Assembly: GCF_009760925.1 (NCBI RefSeq)
Contig: NZ_VRLV01000009.1
Location: forward strand, 124,001 to 188,000
Length of the DNA: 64,000 nt
Source: Nonomuraea typhae
Lineage (GTDB): Bacteria; Actinomycetota; Actinomycetes; Streptosporangiales; Streptosporangiaceae
Reading direction: 5' to 3'
Position 1 is the first letter of the stretch. The number at the start of each line of letters is the position of its first letter. Positions 50,221-58,644 of the stretch are shown here, one piece after another. Below the pieces are notes generated by a model. That model had not been told where the DNA came from. It saw nothing but the letters and a program-made list of their open reading frames with translations, and ran no database searches. The position numbers were made by a program, and so were the translations under genes.

Positions 50221-51090
50221 ATGACCAAGATTTCGATCGTCGGCCTGGGCCTCATGGGCACCGCGCTGGCCGAGACCCTTATCAAGGCCGGGCATGAGGT
50301 AACCGTATGGAATCGCACCGACAGTAAAGCGGAACCCCTGGTCGCGCTGGGTGCGACCAGGGCGGCAGACGTTGCGGAGGCGGTGCGGCCCGGGTCGCTG
50401 GTGATCGTCTGCGTGCTGGATTACGCCACCGTGCACGATCTTCTCCGGCAAGCTTCGCTCGAGGGTACGACAGTGGTCAACCTGACCAGCGGGCGGCCCG
50501 CGGAGGCCCGCCGTACCGCCGAGTGGGTGCGTGAGCGCGGCGGCGAGTATCTCGACGGCGGTGTGATGGCGGTGCCGCAGATGATCGGCGGGCCCGGGGC
50601 GCTGATCCTCTACAGCGGCTCCCAGGAGGTGTTCGACCGGCACCGGGCGGAGCTCGGCGCGCTGGCCGAGGCCAGGTACGTCGGCGCCGACGCGGGGCTG
50701 GCGCCGCTGCTCGACATGGCCATGCTGACCGGGATGTACGGCCAGATCGCCGGAGCCACCCAGGCGATGGCGCTCGTGCGCTCGGCCGGGCTGCCGGTGT
50801 CCGACTTCACCACGACGCTGCTGCTGCCGTGGCTGCGCGCGATGGGCGACCTGCTGCCCGGCTGGGCGGCGGAGATCGACGACCGGCACTGGGTGACCGA
50901 CATGTCCAACCTCGGGGTGAACAACGCCGTCCTGGATGGCATCGCGGTCGCCATGCGCGAACAGGGTGTCGAGACCAACCTCCTCACCCCGCTCCAGCAG
51001 ATCGTCGCCAAGCGGGTCGCGGACGGGCACCCCGGCCACGGGCTGCAGAGCCTCATCGAGGAAGTCCACCCGGATCTCCACCGTTCGTAG
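50221..51090 (+). CDS. Imine reductase / beta-hydroxyacid dehydrogenase-like oxidoreductase
   Basis: 289 residues. N-terminal Rossmann domain with ISIVGLGLMGTALAETL and VWNRT, where the Arg favours NADPH. The C-terminal helical domain (MAMLTGMYGQIAGATQAMALVRSAGLP) has the layout of the imine-reductase branch rather than classical 3-hydroxyisobutyrate dehydrogenases: the conserved catalytic Lys of the latter is not evident. The substrate is unknown. It is divergent from the AfsR-like regulator, which may control it. Confidence 0.82.
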   Translation: MTKISIVGLGLMGTALAETLIKAGHEVTVWNRTDSKAEPLVALGATRAADVAEAVRPGSLVIVCVLDYATVHDLLRQASLEGTTVVNLTSGRPAEARRTAEWVRERGGEYLDGGVMAVPQMIGGPGALILYSGSQEVFDRHRAELGALAEARYVGADAGLAPLLDMAMLTGMYGQIAGATQAMALVRSAGLPVSDFTTTLLLPWLRAMGDLLPGWAAEIDDRHWVTDMSNLGVNNAVLDGIAVAMREQGVETNLLTPLQQIVAKRVADGHPGHGLQSLIEEVHPDLHRS

Positions 51091-51128
51091 GTCCACCTCC
51101 ACCCAGGCCCCTCCGTAGCGTCCGGGAC

Positions 51129-51293
51129 ATGGACAAAGTGCTCTACGTGCTCCAGAAGCTCCTGGACGCGAACGGGGGAAAGATGAACGGCAAGTTCTTC
51201 CTGGCCATCGTGGTGGTCGCCGGCCTCGTGGTGGTTGGCTTCATCGCCTTTCGCCTGCTTATGGTGGAGATGATTCTCAACTTGAGGGGCTAA
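51129..51293 (+). CDS. 54-residue single-span membrane peptide
   Basis: MDKVLYVLQKLLDANGGKMN followed by the hydrophobic helix FFLAIVVVAGLVVVGFIAFRLL. It starts 38 bp after the dehydrogenase stop and ends 2 bp before the histidine kinase start, so it is very probably in the same transcript as the two-component genes. The predicted start lacks a strong ribosome-binding site (the sequence GTCCGGGAC precedes it). A role as a small membrane partner of the kinase is possible but unsupported beyond position. Confidence 0.55.
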   Translation: MDKVLYVLQKLLDANGGKMNGKFFLAIVVVAGLVVVGFIAFRLLMVEMILNLRG

Positions 51294-51295
51294 AG

Positions 51296-52387
51296 GTGTG
51301 GGGGCGGATCACGCGACTGCTGTCCGTCGACGATCCGGAGACCGGCAGGCTGGTCAGATACGTCGTCACGGCGCTGCTGGGCTGGACGCTGGCCACCGCC
51401 GGTCCGGCCGAGCCCCTGGTGTGGGCGCTGCTGAGCGTCAGCATGGCCTGCTGGCTGCTGTTCGTCGCGCTGGACCCGCGAGCGCCGCGGCCCGCGCTGG
51501 CCGCCCTCGCCCTCGGCTCGGCCACCGCCGCCCTCGCGATCGGGCACGGCGGCAGTGACGGGCTCATCTTCCTTCTCACCCAGCTCATGCTGTTCGGCGC
51601 GAACGCGCGCACGCCGGTGCCCTGGATCCTCGCCGTGGCCGCCGCCGACCTGGTGCTGATGGTCGGCGGCATGCTCCGCGCCGGCGCGGCCGGGGGCAGC
51701 GTGGCCGTGTACGCCAGCGTGCTGGGCAGCATGCTCGTCGTCGCGCTCCACCGCCGCCAATACCGCCTGGGCCTGGCCGACCGCGCCCGCGCCGCCGCCC
51801 TCGACGAACGCGCCCGCATCGCCCGCGAACTCCACGACGTGCTCGCCCACTCCCTCGGCGCCCTGCGCGTCCAGCTCGAAGTGGCCGACGCCCTCCTCAC
51901 GGAGAAACGCGACGTGGCCGCCGCCGCCGAACGCGTACGCCGCTCGCTGCGGCTGGCCACCGACGGCCTCATCGAGGCCCGCTCCGCCGTGGCCGCCCTG
52001 CGGGAGGACGTCCCGCCGCTGCCCGACGCCCTGGCCGCGCTCGCCGCCCAGCACCGCCACGACCACGCCGCCGCCGTCGAAATCCGCACCCACGGCCCGG
52101 CCCGCCCGCTGGCCCCCGCCGTAGAAGTGGGCGTCCTGCGTACGGCCCGCGAAGCCCTCACCAACGCCGCCAAACACGCCCCCGGCGCCCGCGTGGACAT
52201 CGACCTCACCTACGCGGCCGGCTCCGTGCTCCTGACCGTCGACAACCCCTCCTCCGGTACGGCCCCGCCGCGGCCGGCCGGATTCGGCCTCGTCGGCATG
52301 CGCGAACGGCTGGCCCTGATCGGCGGCACCCTCGACGCCGGGCGGCGCGAAGGGACGTGGAGGGTGACCGTGGAGGTGCGGGCGTGA
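51296..52387 (+). CDS. NarL-type sensor histidine kinase (HisKA_3)
   Basis: 363 residues, GTG start 2 bp after the small membrane gene. About four or five membrane segments lie in the first ~140 residues with almost no extracytoplasmic loop, so the signal is probably sensed in the membrane. The dimerisation/phospho-acceptor motif DERARIARELHDVLAHSL (H179) follows, then an HATPase with ALTNAAKHAPGA and GFGLVGMRERLALIGG. The stop overlaps the GTG of the response regulator gene. Confidence 0.9.
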   Translation: MWGRITRLLSVDDPETGRLVRYVVTALLGWTLATAGPAEPLVWALLSVSMACWLLFVALDPRAPRPALAALALGSATAALAIGHGGSDGLIFLLTQLMLFGANARTPVPWILAVAAADLVLMVGGMLRAGAAGGSVAVYASVLGSMLVVALHRRQYRLGLADRARAAALDERARIARELHDVLAHSLGALRVQLEVADALLTEKRDVAAAAERVRRSLRLATDGLIEARSAVAALREDVPPLPDALAALAAQHRHDHAAAVEIRTHGPARPLAPAVEVGVLRTAREALTNAAKHAPGARVDIDLTYAAGSVLLTVDNPSSGTAPPRPAGFGLVGMRERLALIGGTLDAGRREGTWRVTVEVRA

Positions 52388-53016
52388 GGGTGCTCGTGGT
52401 CGACGACCAGCAGGTCATGCGCGAGGGACTGGTGGCGCTGCTGGACCTGGTGGACGGGATAGACGTGGTCGGCTCCGCGGGGAACGGCGAGGAGGCCCTG
52501 CGCCTGGTGGCCGCTCTGGCGCCCGACGTCGTCCTCATGGACCTGCGCATGCCCGTCCTGGACGGCGTCGAGGCCACCCGCCGGATCACCCGCGCCCACC
52601 CCGGAGTGGCCGTGCTGGTGCTGACCACCTATGACGACGACGAGTCCGTCTCCTCGGCGCTGCTGGCCGGCGCCCGCGGCTACCTGACCAAGGACGCCGG
52701 CCGCGCGGAGATCGCCGCCGCCCTGCGCTCGGCCGCCGCCGGCCAGTCCACCTTCGCCGCCCCGGTCTCCCGGCGCCTGGTGGAGGCACTGACCCGGCAC
52801 GTCCCCGTCCGCCCGGACACCCTGCCCGACGGGCTGACCGCACGGGAGGCGGAGGTGCTGCGACTGATCTCCCGGGGGCTGAGCAACGCCGAGATCGCCG
52901 AGGCGCTGGTGGTGGCGGAGACCACGGTCAAGACGCACATCAACAACGCCTTCGCCAAGATCGGCGTCCGCAACCGCACCCAGGCAGCCGCCTACGCCCA
53001 CCACCACACGCTGTAG
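52384..53016 (+). CDS. NarL/LuxR-type response regulator
   Basis: 210 residues from GTG 52384, overlapping the kinase stop. The receiver domain has acidic residues VVDDQ near 6-8, phospho-acceptor D53 in LMDLRMPVLDG, Thr in LVLTTY and Lys in GYLTKDA. The LuxR-type HTH is LTAREAEVLRLISRGLSNAEIAEALVVAETTVKTHINNAFAKIGV at ~148-195. Cognate partner of the preceding kinase. Target genes are unknown; the MFS and amine oxidase genes nearby are on other promoters. Confidence 0.92.
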   Translation: MRVLVVDDQQVMREGLVALLDLVDGIDVVGSAGNGEEALRLVAALAPDVVLMDLRMPVLDGVEATRRITRAHPGVAVLVLTTYDDDESVSSALLAGARGYLTKDAGRAEIAAALRSAAAGQSTFAAPVSRRLVEALTRHVPVRPDTLPDGLTAREAEVLRLISRGLSNAEIAEALVVAETTVKTHINNAFAKIGVRNRTQAAAYAHHHTL

Positions 53017-53024
53017 GCGGATCA

Positions 53025-53098
53025 CCCGGCTAAGTGGTCGGCCGGAGGGAGGGGCGCCTGGGCTGGGGGTTGCCCGGCTAGGTGGGCGGCCGGGGGGA
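53025..53098 (+). repeat. Direct repeat pair in the G-rich gap before mak
   Basis: CCCGGCTAAGTGGTCGGCCG at 53025 and CCCGGCTAGGTGGGCGGCCG at 53073 begin two ~26-bp copies (23 matches), 48 bp apart. They lie in the 234-bp gap 53017-53250, which holds no gene, at the point where the GlgE cluster resumes. Confidence 0.5.
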
Positions 53099-53250
53099 AG
53101 GTTGACCGGGTGGAGCGGCGGCGGTGGTGGGGGAGCGGTCAGGGGGTGGGTTGGCCGGCGGGTGGCTGCGCAGATGGCGGTCGCGGGCAGCCTGAACCGG
53201 GCGTCCCCGTCGCAGGTGGGTCCCTGAACCGGGTGCCTTCACCTTGGGCG

Positions 53251-54624
53251 TCATTCCTGGCGGGTTCCGAAGGCGGCCAGGGGGATGGAGATCCAGGCGG
53301 GGCGGTTGCGGGCCTCGTAGACGACCTCGTACACGGCCTTGCCCAGTTCGAAGGCGCGCAGCAGCGGCTCCTGGGTGGCGCCGATCTGGCCGCCGCCCTC
53401 GACGTACCCGTCCAGGAACGCGGCCCGGTTGCGGGAGGACCAGTCGGCGGCCCGCGGCTCCAGGCGGTCGGCCTCCGGGTGGCCGGCCAGCAGGTGGCGG
53501 GCGGCGTAGTCGAACGAGCGCAGCATCCCGGCCACGTCCCGCAGCGGGGAGGACAGGGCCTTCCGCTCGCCCAGCGGCTGGCCGGGCTCGCCCTCGAAGT
53601 CCAGGATGATCCACTCGGTGGTGGTGCGCATGACCTGGCCCAGGTGGTAGTCGCCGTGCACGCGCTGGATGGGCACGTCGGCCGACACCTCGTCCAGGCG
53701 CTGGAAGGCCGTCTCGATCTCCTCGGCGTGCTCGCGCAGCTGGGGCGCTTCGGCCATGGCCCGGCCGAGGCGCCGCCGGAACTCCTCGGCCATGCGCTTG
53801 ATCTCGGGCGGCTCCACGGTGGCCGTGGGGAAGGCCCTGGCCAGTTCGGCGTGGATGCGGGCCGTGGCCGCCCCCAGGCGGTGGGCTTCGGCCGAGAAGT
53901 CTCCGCCGGCGTTCGCCGCGGTCACCGGGTCCGGGTCGGCCGGGGCGGTCTCCCAGGGGGCCGGGGCGGGGTCGGGGATCGCGTAGTAGTCGCGGACGCT
54001 GGCCAGCGCCAGGGCCCAGCCGTCGTTGGCGGTGGACAGGAACTCCTGCATGATCGCGAGCGTGGTCGGCGTGCCGTCGAGGTCGGTTTCGATCCATCCG
54101 TACGGCTGGGCGATGTGGGGCGCGTTCCTCGCGGCCAGGGCGTTGACGATCTCCAGCTCGGGGTTCACCCCGGGGATGAGGCGCCGGAAGAGCTTGCAGA
54201 TGTAGGCGTCGCCGTACACCAGGGAGGTGTTGGACTGTTCGGCGCCGAGCACGAGGCTGCGGGCGGAGGTGTCGATGGCGGCGCCGGGGGTGTGGCGCAG
54301 GCGCAGGCCCTCGGTGGTGGTGTCGTGGGCCATGCCGGTCAGGAGCCAGGAGGTGCGGTCGGCGTCATGCGCCGCGTCATAGTGATATTTATCGTGATAA
54401 ATCCCAATTAGGGCATGTGACAGCCTGTCGGGGAGCTCGTCGCGGACGCCCAGGAGCAGCTGGTAGCGGTCGCGGGAGCCGTCCTGCCAGACCGCGACGA
54501 TCAGGTGACGGAGGCCGGGGCCGAGCTCGATGTCCGAGTCGACGGACACCGAGTCGATCGGCCGCCCCTTGCCGCCGAACCAGCGTTGCTGCGGGAGCCA
54601 TGCGGCAAGGAGCTGCTCGAGCAC
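53251..54624 (-). CDS. mak: Maltokinase
   Basis: 457 residues, GTG start with AGGAGGAG upstream, 3 bp after the treS stop. The N-terminal cap WLPQQRWFGGKGRPIDSV and the kinase motifs QRVHGDYHLGQVM (catalytic Asp) and WIILDFEGEPGQPL (metal-binding Asp) are those of actinobacterial maltokinase (Mak/Pep2). It phosphorylates maltose from TreS to maltose-1-phosphate, the substrate of GlgE. In many relatives glgB follows directly; here a low-gene gap and foreign genes follow. Confidence 0.92.
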   Translation of the reverse strand: MLEQLLAAWLPQQRWFGGKGRPIDSVSVDSDIELGPGLRHLIVAVWQDGSRDRYQLLLGVRDELPDRLSHALIGIYHDKYHYDAAHDADRTSWLLTGMAHDTTTEGLRLRHTPGAAIDTSARSLVLGAEQSNTSLVYGDAYICKLFRRLIPGVNPELEIVNALAARNAPHIAQPYGWIETDLDGTPTTLAIMQEFLSTANDGWALALASVRDYYAIPDPAPAPWETAPADPDPVTAANAGGDFSAEAHRLGAATARIHAELARAFPTATVEPPEIKRMAEEFRRRLGRAMAEAPQLREHAEEIETAFQRLDEVSADVPIQRVHGDYHLGQVMRTTTEWIILDFEGEPGQPLGERKALSSPLRDVAGMLRSFDYAARHLLAGHPEADRLEPRAADWSSRNRAAFLDGYVEGGGQIGATQEPLLRAFELGKAVYEVVYEARNRPAWISIPLAAFGTRQE

Positions 54625-54627
54625 GTC

Positions 54628-56340
54628 TTACTCCTCCTGGGCTTGGGCCGGTGGGAGAGTGAACCAGTAGAAACCATGCCCAGGAAGCGTCAAAAGATAC
54701 GGAAGTTCGCCAATCGGGGGGAAAGGTACTCCGCCCATGGTCTCGACCGGGGAGACTCCGGTGAATCTCCTCAGGTCCAGCTCGACCGGCTGAGGGAAGC
54801 GCGACAGGTTGTTGACGCAGAGCATGCGGTCGTCGCCCAGTTCGCGGACGAAGGCCAGGACGCTCGGGTTGGAGGAGTTCAGCTCCGTGAACTCGCCCAG
54901 CCCGAACACGGGGTGACGCTTGCGGATCTCGATCATGCGCTTGGTCCAGTGGAGCAGCGAGCCGCCGTTCTTCTGCTGCGCCTCGACGTTGATCGCCTGG
55001 TAGCCGTAGATCGGGTCCATGATGACCGGCAGATAGAGCCGGCCGGGGTCGCAGTCGGAGAAACCGGCGTTGCGGTCGGGGTCCCACTGCATCGGGGTGC
55101 GCACGCCGTCGCGGTCCCCGAGCCAGATGTTGTCCCCCATGCCGATCTCATCGCCGTAGTAGAGCACGGGAGAGCCGGGTAGCGACAGCAGCAGCGCGGT
55201 GAACAGCTCGATCTGGTTGCGATCGTTCTCCAGCAGCGGCGCAAGCCGCCGCCGGATGCCGACGTTGGCCCGCATGCGCGGGTCCTTGGCGTACTCGGAG
55301 TACATGTAGTCGCGCTCCTCGTCCGTCACCATCTCGAGCGTCAGCTCGTCGTGGTTGCGCAGGAAGATGCCCCACTGGCAGTTCTCCGGGATCTTCGGCG
55401 TCTGGGCCAGGATCTCGGAGATGGGGTAACGCGACTCCCGTCGTACCGCCATGAAGATGCGCGGCATGAGCGGGAAGTGGAAGGCCATGTGGCACTCGTC
55501 GCCGCCGCCCACGGTCTCGCCGAAGTACTCGACCACGTCCGTCGGCCACTGGTTGGCCTCGGCCAGCAGCACCCGGTCGGGGTAGAGGCGGTCCACCTCG
55601 GCCCGCACCCGCTTGAGGTAGGCGTGGGTCCTGGGCAGGTTCTCGCAGTTGGTGCCGTCCTCCTCGAACAGGTAGGGGATGGCGTCCATGCGGAAACCGT
55701 CGATGCCGAGGTCCAGCCAGAAGCGCAGCACCTCCAGCATCGCCGCCTGCACCGCCGGGTTCTCGTAGTTGAGGTCCGGCTGGTGGTGGAAGAAGCGGTG
55801 CCAGTAGTACTGGCCGCGCACCGGGTCGTAGGTCCAGTTGGAGGTCTCGGTGTCGATGAAGATGATCCGGGCGTCCTGGTACTTCTCGTCGGTGTCGCTC
55901 CAGACGTAGAAGTCGCCGAAGGGCCCCTCGGGGTCGTGCCGGGAGGCCTGGAACCAGGGATGCGCGTCGCTGGTGTGGTTCATCACCAGGTCCGCGATCA
56001 CCCGCATGCCGCGCTTGTGTGCCTCGTCGACCAGTTTCACGAAGTCCCCGAGGTCCCCGAACTCCGGGAGGATCTTCATGTAGTCGGCGATGTCGTAGCC
56101 GCCGTCACGCAACGGCGACTCGAACAAGGGCAACAGCCACAGGCAGTCGACTCCCAGCCACTGGAGGTAGTCCAGGCGCTGGATGAGGCCCTTGATGTCG
56201 CCGGTGCCGTCGCCGTTGGAGTCGGCGAAGCCCCGGATGAGCACCTCGTAGAAGACCGCGCGCTTGTACCAGTAGGGGTCGCGTGGCTTCTCTTCGTCGA
56301 AGGTGTTGGGGATGGCGGCGGAGTGAACGATGTCTGACAA
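54628..56340 (-). CDS. treS: Trehalose synthase (maltose alpha-D-glucosyltransferase)
   Basis: 570 residues, TTG start with GGGGAG upstream. A GH13 barrel: YWYKRAVFYEVLIRGFADSN, DLVMNHTSDAHPWFQ, nucleophile in GFRMDAIPYLFEEDGTNCEN, acid/base VLLAEANQWP and RNHDELTLEMV. It interconverts trehalose and maltose and forms a complex with maltokinase in mycobacteria. The kinase gene is next in the operon, and GlgE precedes it by 24 bp. Confidence 0.93.
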   Translation of the reverse strand: MSDIVHSAAIPNTFDEEKPRDPYWYKRAVFYEVLIRGFADSNGDGTGDIKGLIQRLDYLQWLGVDCLWLLPLFESPLRDGGYDIADYMKILPEFGDLGDFVKLVDEAHKRGMRVIADLVMNHTSDAHPWFQASRHDPEGPFGDFYVWSDTDEKYQDARIIFIDTETSNWTYDPVRGQYYWHRFFHHQPDLNYENPAVQAAMLEVLRFWLDLGIDGFRMDAIPYLFEEDGTNCENLPRTHAYLKRVRAEVDRLYPDRVLLAEANQWPTDVVEYFGETVGGGDECHMAFHFPLMPRIFMAVRRESRYPISEILAQTPKIPENCQWGIFLRNHDELTLEMVTDEERDYMYSEYAKDPRMRANVGIRRRLAPLLENDRNQIELFTALLLSLPGSPVLYYGDEIGMGDNIWLGDRDGVRTPMQWDPDRNAGFSDCDPGRLYLPVIMDPIYGYQAINVEAQQKNGGSLLHWTKRMIEIRKRHPVFGLGEFTELNSSNPSVLAFVRELGDDRMLCVNNLSRFPQPVELDLRRFTGVSPVETMGGVPFPPIGELPYLLTLPGHGFYWFTLPPAQAQEE

Positions 56341-56364
56341 GTTGGACTCCCCGAATGGCTTCGT

Positions 56365-58419
56365 TTACCTATGAGCCGCTCGCACGGTGAGGATGTGCGC
56401 CGGGTGGATGTGGGGGTCGAGGCGCACGTAGTTCTGCTGATGCCACCGGTACGACTCCCCCGTGAGTTCGTCGTCGACGACGAACTCGGCGTTCCAGTCG
56501 AGTCCGAGGGCGGGCAGGTCGAGATCGACCGTGGCCTCATGGGTGTTGTGCGGGTCGAGGTTGATGACCGCCAGGACGACGTCGCCGAGCCCGTGCCGTC
56601 GTGTGGCCGTGTCATAGGCGCCGGAAAGCCGCTTGGAAAAGCAGACCATGTCCGGGTGGTCAACCCTGTGGAAGTGTAGATTACGCAATTCCTGAAGGGC
56701 AGGGTGCGCTCTTCTGAACAAATTGAGATGCGTGATGAAGGGGGCCAGACTGCGCCCTTCTCGCTCTGCTGCTACCCAATCGCGTGGTCTGTACTGATAT
56801 TTCTCGCTATCGAGGTATTCCTCACTGCCGGGCCGTACCGCGATGTTCTCCCCCAGTTCGTACCCCGAGTACACCCCCCACGTCGGCGAGACCAGCGCGG
56901 CGAGGACGGCCCGGATCTTGAAGGCCGGGATGCCGCCGTGCTGCAGGTACTCGTGCAGGATGTCCGGCGTGTTCACGAACAGGTTCGGCCGCAGGAAGTA
57001 CGAGGTCTGCCTGGCCAGCTCCGCCAGGTACGTCTCGACGTCGTGCTTGGAGTTCTTCCACGTGTAGTACGTGTAGGACTGGTGATAGCCGATCTTGGCC
57101 AGCGTCTGCAGCATGGGCGGCCGGGTGAACGCCTCGGCCAGGAAGATCACGTCGGGGTCCGTCTGCCGGACGTCGGCCAGCAGGCGCTCCCAGAACGCCA
57201 CCGGCTTGGTGTGCGGGTTGTCCACCCGGAAGATCCGCACCCCGTGGTCCATCCAGTGCCTCAGCACCCGCTTGACCTCGGTGTAGACGCCCTCCGGGTC
57301 CTTGTCGAAGTTGAGCGGGTAGATGTCCTGGTACTTCTTGGGCGGGTTCTCGGCGTAGGCGATCGAGCCGTCGGCCCGGATCGTGAACCACTCCGGGTGC
57401 TCCTTGACCCAGGGGTGGTCGGGGGAGCACTGCAGCGCGAAGTCGAGGGCGACCTCCATGCCCAGCTCGCGGGCGCGGCCGACGAACTCGTCGAAGTCGT
57501 CGATGGTGCCGAGGTCGGGGTGGATGGCGTCGTGGCCGCCGTCCTCCGAGCCGATGGCCCACGGGGAGCCCGGGTCGTCGGGTTCCGGGGTGAGCGTGTT
57601 GTTGCGGCCCTTGCGGAAGGTGTGGCCGATCGGGTGGATCGGGGGGAGGTAGACGACGTCGAAGCCCATGCGGGCGATGGCGGGCAGCCGCTTGGCCGCA
57701 GTCTGGAAATTTCCGGACTTGCTGATGCCGGCGGCGTCCACGACCGCCCCCTCCGACCGGGGGAAGAACTCATACCACGACCCGTACAGCGCCCGGCGCC
57801 GGTCCACCCGGATCCGCAGCTGCCTGGAGCGGGTCACCATGTCCCGCAGCGGATGGGCCTCCAGCAGCGCCGCGGTATCCGGCAGTTGCGCGATCGACAG
57901 CCGCGCCCGGGGATCGAGCTCGTCCTCGCGCAGCGTGGCCGCCACCGACAGCAGCGCCGCCCGGTGCCCGCAGGCGTCGTCGCCGTTCTGGGGGCCGGGG
58001 CAGTCGGCCGGCCGTACACCCTTGGCGGCGCGCTCGAACAGACGCGCGCCCTCCTCGCACATGAGGTCGGTGTCCATCCCGCGCGGGATCTTGATCCCGG
58101 CGTCGTGCAGCCAGGTGGCGATGGGGTCGCTCCACGCCTCCACCCGGAACTGCCAGTCGCCCTCGGCCGCGAGCGTCACCGGCACGGCCCAGCGGTCGGT
58201 CCCCTGGCCCTGCTCGCGCATGGGTTTCAGCCGCCCCCGCTGTCCGTCGGGGGAGGTGAGCACGATTCCAGCGGCCACCGCGTCGTGTCCCTCGCGGAAC
58301 ACCGTGGCGGCTATGTCGAAGGTCTCGCCGGCCACCGACTTCGCGGGCCACTGCCCGCAATCGACGACAGGCTGGATGTCCGTGATAGGAATACGTCCGA
58401 TCATCGTTTCCATTCTCAT
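56365..58419 (-). CDS. glgE: Alpha-1,4-glucan:maltose-1-phosphate maltosyltransferase
   Basis: 684 residues from ATG 58419 (ATG 58411-58413 is a close alternative). A GH13_3 enzyme: N-terminal beta domain, GFDVVYLPPIHPIGHTFRKGRNN, nucleophile Asp in GVRIFRVDNPHTKPVAFWE and acid/base Glu in VIFLAEAFTRPPM. GlgE extends linear alpha-1,4-glucan with maltose from maltose-1-phosphate. First gene of glgE-treS-mak. It diverges from glgP with a 225-bp region between the starts. Confidence 0.94.
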   Translation of the reverse strand: MRMETMIGRIPITDIQPVVDCGQWPAKSVAGETFDIAATVFREGHDAVAAGIVLTSPDGQRGRLKPMREQGQGTDRWAVPVTLAAEGDWQFRVEAWSDPIATWLHDAGIKIPRGMDTDLMCEEGARLFERAAKGVRPADCPGPQNGDDACGHRAALLSVAATLREDELDPRARLSIAQLPDTAALLEAHPLRDMVTRSRQLRIRVDRRRALYGSWYEFFPRSEGAVVDAAGISKSGNFQTAAKRLPAIARMGFDVVYLPPIHPIGHTFRKGRNNTLTPEPDDPGSPWAIGSEDGGHDAIHPDLGTIDDFDEFVGRARELGMEVALDFALQCSPDHPWVKEHPEWFTIRADGSIAYAENPPKKYQDIYPLNFDKDPEGVYTEVKRVLRHWMDHGVRIFRVDNPHTKPVAFWERLLADVRQTDPDVIFLAEAFTRPPMLQTLAKIGYHQSYTYYTWKNSKHDVETYLAELARQTSYFLRPNLFVNTPDILHEYLQHGGIPAFKIRAVLAALVSPTWGVYSGYELGENIAVRPGSEEYLDSEKYQYRPRDWVAAEREGRSLAPFITHLNLFRRAHPALQELRNLHFHRVDHPDMVCFSKRLSGAYDTATRRHGLGDVVLAVINLDPHNTHEATVDLDLPALGLDWNAEFVVDDELTGESYRWHQQNYVRLDPHIHPAHILTVRAAHR

Positions 58420-58644
58420 GGCTCAAGGTCCGCAGAGGGCAGGATCGATCCTTGCATCTCGTCGTGGGCAGCGGCGGACAGCCATCCGAAGTGTTCCCCA
58501 GGACAGCCATATGAGGGGGTTGCCCCAATAGTCCCCCTTCATGCCTTTCCCCGGAAGAGGGTTTGAAGGGCTTTGCGCATGGTGAGGGACCCACTCGTCC
58601 AGATCAGCTCGTGCCCGTCCCTTCAACGCTCTAGGGTTCCCAAC
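58420..58644. promoter_or_regulatory. Divergent promoter region of glgE and glgP
   Basis: 225 bp without a gene. CCCTTCA/TGAAGGG arms at about 58547-58582 form a loose inverted repeat. TAGGGT at about 58633 lies 7 bp before the GTG of glgP, which would fit a -10 and a leaderless transcript. Confidence 0.4.
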
